From JAOAPY01 sp041492185 (lineage in GTDB: Bacteria > Acidobacteriota > Blastocatellia > Pyrinomonadales > Pyrinomonadaceae): a stretch of DNA of 64,000 nt. Below, piece by piece: positions 59,708 to 64,000 of this stretch; the stretch's first letter is position 1; every line of letters starts with the position of its first letter. Below the pieces are notes generated by a model, which ran no database searches, was not told where the DNA came from, and was given only the letters and a program-made list of their open reading frames with translations. The position numbers and the translations under genes are program-made. The stretch spans positions 77,975 through 141,974 of the forward strand of contig JBGPWL010000001.1 of assembly GCA_041492185.1 (NCBI GenBank), written 5' to 3'.

Positions 59708-60765
59708 TCTATTTGTGGTTTGGAATCTTACTGGCTATCGCGCTGGCATTCATCCTGCCGCCGCTATTACAGCGTGAAGAAAAAACGAACGCGAACGAAG
59801 TCAGAGAGGCGAATGTCGCCGTCTATCGGGATCAATTGCGAGAACTGGAAGCTGACCTGCAAAATGGCATCTTGAACCGCGAGCAGTACGAGCAAGATCG
59901 AGAGGAGTTTGAGCGCCGGCTGTTAGAGGATGTGTCCAGCGATAGAGGGAAGGTCGCGAACCCTGGCAGGGGCCTTAGGCGCTGGGGAGTAACATTTCTC
60001 ATACTCGGAATAGGCTCGTTTCTCCTTCCGCTTGTGGGACTTCAATTCCACGTAATCATCTCGCTTAACGAAGCGCTTGGTCAGGTGCAACCGGGCATGG
60101 GAATATGCTTCGCGGTATTTGGGGGCTTTCTCCTGTTCTTGGGCTTCTGGCGCTTGCCGGCAGCGAACGACACACCCAAGCTCCATAGTACAAATCGCAA
60201 CACTGCCTACGCGCTTGCGCTGGCACTGCCAATATTGTCCATTTCCCTCTATTTGAAGTACGGCAATCAAAATGCTCGCTCCGCAGCGCCGGCTGCCGCC
60301 GACGAGCAGCAGAGTGCTGCGCCGTTTGCCAGTCAATCCGGCGAGATGAGCTCGAAACAGAATCCCAGCGACGCGAAGGGTTGGGCGATGCTGGCGCGTT
60401 CGTACGTGCAAATGCAAAAATACAAGGACGCAGCTGAGGCTTACGAACATGCAACTTCGCTGGCCAGCAACGATGCCGATCTCTGGGCCGATTACGCCTA
60501 CGCGGTGGCTATGATTAATGGCGGCGAATACCAGGGCAAACCAATGGACTTGATCAATAAGGCGCTGCAAGTCGACCCAAACAATCGCGAGGCGCTGACA
60601 CTCGCTGGCAATGCCGCGTTCAATCAGAAAAACTATAACCAGGCGATCCAATTTTGGGAGAAAGTATTAAAGTCGCTGCCGCCAAAAACTCCGGAGGTCG
60701 CTCGGCCGCTTACTGAAAGAATTGCCGAGGCGAAGCGACTGGCTAAAGGCGCGTCAAACAAGTAA
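59704..60765 (+). CDS. ccmI: Cytochrome c maturation chaperone CcmI with an inserted membrane module
   Basis: 353 residues. It has an N-terminal helix and a coiled coil that starts YRDQLRELEADLQNGILNRE. The second family helix is TAYALALALPILSISLYL (about 167-184). The C-terminal TPR part (about 215-350; SDAKGWAMLARSYVQMQKYK) binds the C-termini of apocytochromes. Residues about 82-162 (LRRWGVTFLILGIGSFLLPL and GICFAVFGGFLLFLGFWR) add two helices that ordinary CcmI lacks. The gene ends the ccm operon. Confidence 0.9.
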   Translation: MIYLWFGILLAIALAFILPPLLQREEKTNANEVREANVAVYRDQLRELEADLQNGILNREQYEQDREEFERRLLEDVSSDRGKVANPGRGLRRWGVTFLILGIGSFLLPLVGLQFHVIISLNEALGQVQPGMGICFAVFGGFLLFLGFWRLPAANDTPKLHSTNRNTAYALALALPILSISLYLKYGNQNARSAAPAAADEQQSAAPFASQSGEMSSKQNPSDAKGWAMLARSYVQMQKYKDAAEAYEHATSLASNDADLWADYAYAVAMINGGEYQGKPMDLINKALQVDPNNREALTLAGNAAFNQKNYNQAIQFWEKVLKSLPPKTPEVARPLTERIAEAKRLAKGASNK

Positions 60766-60830
60766 AGTATCGCGCAAGGCTGCGTGCATGGGATCGCGCC
60801 AGCGAAATCGACGGGAGGACACAAGACCAA

Positions 60831-61031
60831 ATGTCACAGCGGAAAGTGATCGATTGCCGGTTGTATCCAAGCGAGAAGGGCTGCACGGTCAGCATCGAGG
60901 GCACGGAAGATGAGGTGCTCGAAGCGGCGATGCTCCACGCTATCACGGCCCACGGTCATACTGATGGGCCTGAGTTGCGCGAACAACTACGCACCCTGAT
61001 GAAGGACGCGGGGCAATCATCGGCAACCTGA
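60831..61031 (+). CDS. DUF1059 family small protein
   Basis: 66 residues. KVIDCRLYPSEKGCTVSIEG and the DEVLEAAMLHAITAHGHTD helix match the small DUF1059 family of unknown function. GGGAGGA lies 10 bases before the ATG. It follows ccmI and may be part of that transcript. Confidence 0.75.
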   Translation: MSQRKVIDCRLYPSEKGCTVSIEGTEDEVLEAAMLHAITAHGHTDGPELREQLRTLMKDAGQSSAT

Positions 61032-61038
61032 GTAACGG

Positions 61039-61107
61039 GTGTTTAGAGTTCAAGCTTCAGCTTGGCAGGTTCGTCGTCATGCAAGCTAAAGCTTGAACTC
61101 TAAACAC
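61039..61107. repeat. Inverted repeat with perfect 19-bp arms
   Basis: GTGTTTAGAGTTCAAGCTT at 61039-61057 and its exact complement at 61089-61107, with further partial symmetry in the loop (CAGCTTG / CAAGCTA). It is intergenic, between the DUF1059 gene and a TPR gene, and lacks a T-run, so it is an element rather than a terminator. Confidence 0.9.
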
Positions 61108-61133
61108 CGCCACGCAACACGCGTTTTGATTCT

Positions 61134-61739
61134 ATGACAAGAGACAATCTTCTTTTTGGCATCATCGGACTGCTGCTGGGAGTCATCGTGGGCATTCTCT
61201 TTGCCAGCTCCTTAAACCAGCGGCAAGCTACACCTGCCGGGATGGCGCGGAATCAGGCCATGCCGTCCGACCATCCGCCGATTGGTTCTGACGGCGCCGG
61301 TGGAAATCCCGCTGGGATGCAAGCCGAAGTCGCCGCGGCCCTGGACGCAGCCCGCAAAGATCCGAACAATTTCGAAGCGCAGATAAAGGCGGCCGAACTG
61401 TACTATCAAATTCGGCGCTACGATGATGCTATCGGTTATCTGCAAAAAGCGAATCAGATCCAACCAGACGATTACGACACAATCGTTGGGCTCGGTCTGG
61501 TTAATCTGGATGCCGGTCACTATGAGACGGCGGCGAAATGGTACAAACAAGCGCAGACAAAGAAACCCGACGATGTTCGCGTGCAAGCCGGACTCTGCGC
61601 GGCCTTGTTGGGTCAGGGAGACGCCAAGGCCGCGGAAGCCGAGATCAATAAACTGGAAAAACTAGATGCCAAGAGTCAGGACCTGCAGCAGTTTCGCGAG
61701 CGGTTGGCGAACCTCAGGTCGGGGAAAAAACCCAAGTAG
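61134..61739 (+). CDS. Membrane-anchored TPR protein (first of a tandem pair)
   Basis: 201 residues. An N-terminal helix (LLFGIIGLLLGVIVGILFA) is followed by a linker and three or four TPR units (for example NNFEAQIKAAELYYQIRRYD). About 140 C-terminal residues are very similar to those of the next gene, whereas the N-termini differ, so the two genes arose by duplication. The repeats resemble those of CcmI/NrfG chaperones, consistent with the neighbouring ccm operon (inference). Confidence 0.8.
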   Translation: MTRDNLLFGIIGLLLGVIVGILFASSLNQRQATPAGMARNQAMPSDHPPIGSDGAGGNPAGMQAEVAAALDAARKDPNNFEAQIKAAELYYQIRRYDDAIGYLQKANQIQPDDYDTIVGLGLVNLDAGHYETAAKWYKQAQTKKPDDVRVQAGLCAALLGQGDAKAAEAEINKLEKLDAKSQDLQQFRERLANLRSGKKPK

Positions 61740-61875
61740 GACCTCCATTTGCGAGAAATGGATGAGATTAATCTGTTCAGAAGGTCGTAGCTGATGCGGC
61801 TTTTCACAATCTGAATAGAACTTGACGCTCAAGGGAAAGACGCAAGCGGACATCCGAACGTTCTGACCATGATCG

Positions 61876-62571
61876 ATGCGGATATTTATGACGACCAGAT
61901 TGTTTCAGAAACGTAGTTTGTCATGGTTGGAGATTGGCGCTGCTGCGCTGATCGGGATCATAGCAGTGATTGCTGCGGCTTCCTTATACCGCAAAAACGA
62001 CTCACAAAGACCGGATGATAAGAATCCGACTGCCTCATCAGCAGCAAACTCCGACAACTCTAGCCTGCGTAACGACAATTCAATTTCACCTAGGGCTGAT
62101 GCGACCCCGCGATCCCAGAGCAGCGTCCGAAACTTTGAACCAGGACAAATGCAAGCCGAAGTCGCCGCGGCCCTGGACACAGCGCGCAAGGAGCCCAACA
62201 ATTTCGAGGCGCAAGTGAAAGCGGCTGAACTCTATTATCAGATTCAGCGCTACGACGACGCGATTGGCTACCTGCTAAAAGCCAATCAGCTTAAGCCAGA
62301 CGATTTCGAAACGATCGCCAATCTGGGAATGGTCAATATCGATGCCGGGCATTATGAAACGTCGGTGAAGTGGTACAAGGCGGCGCAGTTGAAGAAACCA
62401 GAGGACACTCGCGTGCAGGCCGGCCTCTGCGCGGCGCTGTTGGGCCAGGGCGACGCCAAAGCTGCGGAAGCCGAGATTAATAAACTCGAAAAGCTCGACT
62501 CGAACAATCAGGATCTCGCCCAGTTTCGCGAGCGGTTGGCGAGTTTGAAATCAGGCGGAAAATCGAAATAG
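61876..62571 (+). CDS. Membrane-anchored TPR protein (second of a tandem pair)
   Basis: 231 residues from ATG 61876; an ATG at 61891 is equally possible. One N-terminal helix (SWLEIGAAALIGIIAVIAA) and a Ser/Asn-rich linker lead to the TPR part, almost identical in pattern to the preceding protein (NNFEAQVKAAELYYQIQRYD, AALLGQGDAKAAEAEINKLE). The 136-base spacer between the two shows no repeat or gene. Confidence 0.8.
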   Translation: MRIFMTTRLFQKRSLSWLEIGAAALIGIIAVIAAASLYRKNDSQRPDDKNPTASSAANSDNSSLRNDNSISPRADATPRSQSSVRNFEPGQMQAEVAAALDTARKEPNNFEAQVKAAELYYQIQRYDDAIGYLLKANQLKPDDFETIANLGMVNIDAGHYETSVKWYKAAQLKKPEDTRVQAGLCAALLGQGDAKAAEAEINKLEKLDSNNQDLAQFRERLASLKSGGKSK

Positions 62572-62602
62572 CATGACTCCGCTCGCGCTGCCCTAATCCT
62601 GC

Positions 62603-63706
62603 TCACGGTCCAATCGACATCCGCACGACGTCCACCATTGCCACTCGCTCGATCTTTCCGTTAGTACTAACGACAACCACCTGACCATTCTCCACCGTGA
62701 CGCGCCGCACGCGACTCATGAAGTACTCGATGCGCGTCCCGTCCTTGACTTCAATCACCAGCCGCGGTCCGCTTTCAGCCGCAGGCCCAGCCGCGGGTTT
62801 GGTCGCCGGTGTCGTCCCAGGATTTCGTCGGGTCGTATTCTTGCGCACCGGTCGAGGCTTGTTTTCCGTGGCAGCGACCTTTGGCGTCTCAGAAGTATTC
62901 GTTGGAGTCTCTTTCTTCTCCGGCTCCGCTTTCTCTTCAGTGTCGCTTCCCTGCTTGCTCCCTTCTGAATTTTCAACGGTGGATTTCTTTGTCGTTTCAG
63001 CGGCAGGTCTACTGCGCGTGCCTCGCACGGGCACGCGTCCTCGTCTGGCAGTAGCTCTCGGAGTAGGCTTTGGAGCAGGCTTAGGAGTTTCGATCTCTTC
63101 CGGCGTTGGCGTTGGCGCTGCGGCCACTTCACCGGGCGGCTCATCAATGCGGGCGCCGGCTGACGAAACCCTCGAGACCTTCTTGTCACCAGATCGCGGC
63201 GCGGGTTTGTTCGCTTCCGCGCCTCCGCTCTCGTCCGCAAGTGGGCCACCGCTTACGGCCACAAACGATCCGCCGAAACGAATGCGATAGCTCCCGGCAT
63301 CGTCGTTCGGGCTTCGAGCTTCGACGCGCAGGATCAAACTCTCAGGCTTGCGCAGATAAATGTTCTTCGCGACGGGTGAAGTGCTCTCGGGATAGACAGT
63401 CACCTTCAACAGCGGCCGCAACTCGGTGGCTGTGAAGATATCGAGATCTCCATTAAGGTTTTTGCTTTCGACTGTGATCAGCAGATCGCCGGGCGCGCCG
63501 TTGAAGGTGTAAAAGTGGTCCGTGAGTCGCGAATCGCCAATGTCCCGCGCGGCAATCGTTCCCGCGATTTCATTCGTGCGGATCGCGGTCGGAAACCTCA
63601 CGTCCGCCGACTGCGCCTCTGCGCTTCCGATAAGGAGCAGAGCGAACGCAATCGCTCCGAAGACGCGTACTATCAATCGCATGCGGTTCGAGACTGGCGA
63701 CGGCAT
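62603..63706 (-). CDS. Secreted Pro/Thr/Lys-rich protein with N-terminal beta-sandwich
   Basis: 367 residues from ATG 63706 with GAGGAG upstream; ATG 63682 is an alternative. The signal peptide (about 1-32, ending GSAEAQS) leads to a PPC-like beta domain (about 35-150; DHFYTFNGAPGDLLITVESK). A long disordered linker rich in Pro, Thr, Glu and Lys (about 165-310) follows, then a C-terminal stretch (LVIEVKDGTRIEYFMSRVRR). Function unknown; it probably sits in the periplasm or outer envelope. Confidence 0.7.
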   Translation of the reverse strand: MPSPVSNRMRLIVRVFGAIAFALLLIGSAEAQSADVRFPTAIRTNEIAGTIAARDIGDSRLTDHFYTFNGAPGDLLITVESKNLNGDLDIFTATELRPLLKVTVYPESTSPVAKNIYLRKPESLILRVEARSPNDDAGSYRIRFGGSFVAVSGGPLADESGGAEANKPAPRSGDKKVSRVSSAGARIDEPPGEVAAAPTPTPEEIETPKPAPKPTPRATARRGRVPVRGTRSRPAAETTKKSTVENSEGSKQGSDTEEKAEPEKKETPTNTSETPKVAATENKPRPVRKNTTRRNPGTTPATKPAAGPAAESGPRLVIEVKDGTRIEYFMSRVRRVTVENGQVVVVSTNGKIERVAMVDVVRMSIGP

Positions 63707-63859
63707 TAAGACTCCTCAGCGCACAATACAATTCCACGAAGATCTCAGGAGATCATGATTCGAGCGCCGGTAAGAATATCAGATTTGCGCTTGGAATCGA
63801 ATTTAGTTTGAAGAGACGAGCGCGATCAGATGCGTGCGTGTTAGAAGTGGATAAATCGT

Positions 63860-63944
63860 TGGTGCCGAAGGGGGGACTCGAACCCCCACGAGTTACCTCA
63901 CACGCCCCTCAAACGTGCGCGTCTGCCAGTTCCGCCACTTCGGC
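63860..63944 (-). tRNA. tRNA-Leu (anticodon GAG)
   Basis: 85 bases including an encoded CCA end. The acceptor stem GCCGAAG/CTTCGGC is followed by the discriminator A. The anticodon stem CACGT/GCGTG (one G-T pair) encloses a loop TTGAGGG with anticodon GAG, reading CUC and CUU. A long variable arm (TGAGGTAACTCG) marks a type II tRNA, and the T-arm is GGGGGTTCGAGTCCCCC. Confidence 0.95.
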
Positions 63945-63965
63945 TTTGAGTTGTCAGATAACGAT

Positions 63966-64000
63966 TTACTTCTGCGGCGACTTCTTTGGTTCGGGAGTCG
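63966..64000 (-). CDS. Probable C-terminal end of a gene upstream of tRNA-Leu (possibly secG)
   Basis: Reading the minus strand from the right edge gives TPEPKKSPQK and a TAA stop at 63966-63968. Such a Pro/Lys-rich end just ahead of tRNA-Leu(GAG) resembles the secG-leuU arrangement of other bacteria. Only eleven codons are visible, so the identity is a guess. Confidence 0.3.
   Translation of the reverse strand, partial: TPEPKKSPQK

Overview
The window looks like chromosomal DNA of a heterotrophic, aerobically respiring Gram-negative soil bacterium, most likely an Acidobacteriota of the Blastocatellia type. This is inferred from the gene repertoire: a split cytochrome b complex with a giant c-type cytochrome, System I cytochrome c maturation, an MsbA-like exporter, an OmpA-like protein, TPR proteins ending in a Fis-type helix-turn-helix, and WG-repeat and zinc-ribbon/PEGA proteins. 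No marker gene here fixes the taxon. Most genes are ordinary and closely packed. Spacers are often filled with imperfect palindromes of several unrelated families.

Layout. 1-3485 (minus): response regulator, a tiny membrane protein, an OmpA-like envelope protein, and the 7TM input region of a probable sensor kinase cut by the left edge. 3758-7551 (plus): MsbA-like exporter, yicC, gmk, rpoZ behind a good sigma70-like promoter. 7741-9579: a small secreted Pro-rich peptide divergent from a TPR/Fis-HTH regulator, with operator-like dyads between them. 9651-11406: ETF-ubiquinone oxidoreductase with a perfect 20-bp palindrome upstream. 11517-19580: DUF3142 protein, a large secreted TPR-like protein, a DUF255 protein, and an HD-GYP/GAF/GGDEF signalling protein. 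19657-24277: pyruvate dehydrogenase E1alpha, E1beta, E2 and an EamA transporter. 24346-31771: small zinc-ribbon, ferredoxin, HEAT/lipoyl, DUF420, PEGA and WG-repeat genes.

31776-45403 (minus) is a respiratory supercluster, transcribed in the order Rieske, cytochrome b6, subunit IV-like, octaheme cytochrome c, cupredoxin-like lipoprotein, ctaA, ctaB, coxB, coxA, two coxC, coxD. It can encode quinol oxidation, cytochrome c reduction, O2 reduction and haem A synthesis together. At 53621-60765 (plus) the complete ccmABCDEFGHI set supplies haem attachment for these cytochromes and for the di-haem oxidoreductase at 51306.

The most unusual locus is 46119-50849. A BchH-type chelatase H subunit is split into two genes in permuted order, with the C-terminal half upstream. 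Between them lies a GxxExxY (PDDEXK_3) gene bracketed by 23-bp exact direct repeats. The N-terminal half carries three in-frame tracts that look like inserted repeat DNA and ends inside another repeat. The right end has two tandem TPR paralogues, a secreted Pro-rich protein, tRNA-Leu(GAG) and the possible tail of secG.
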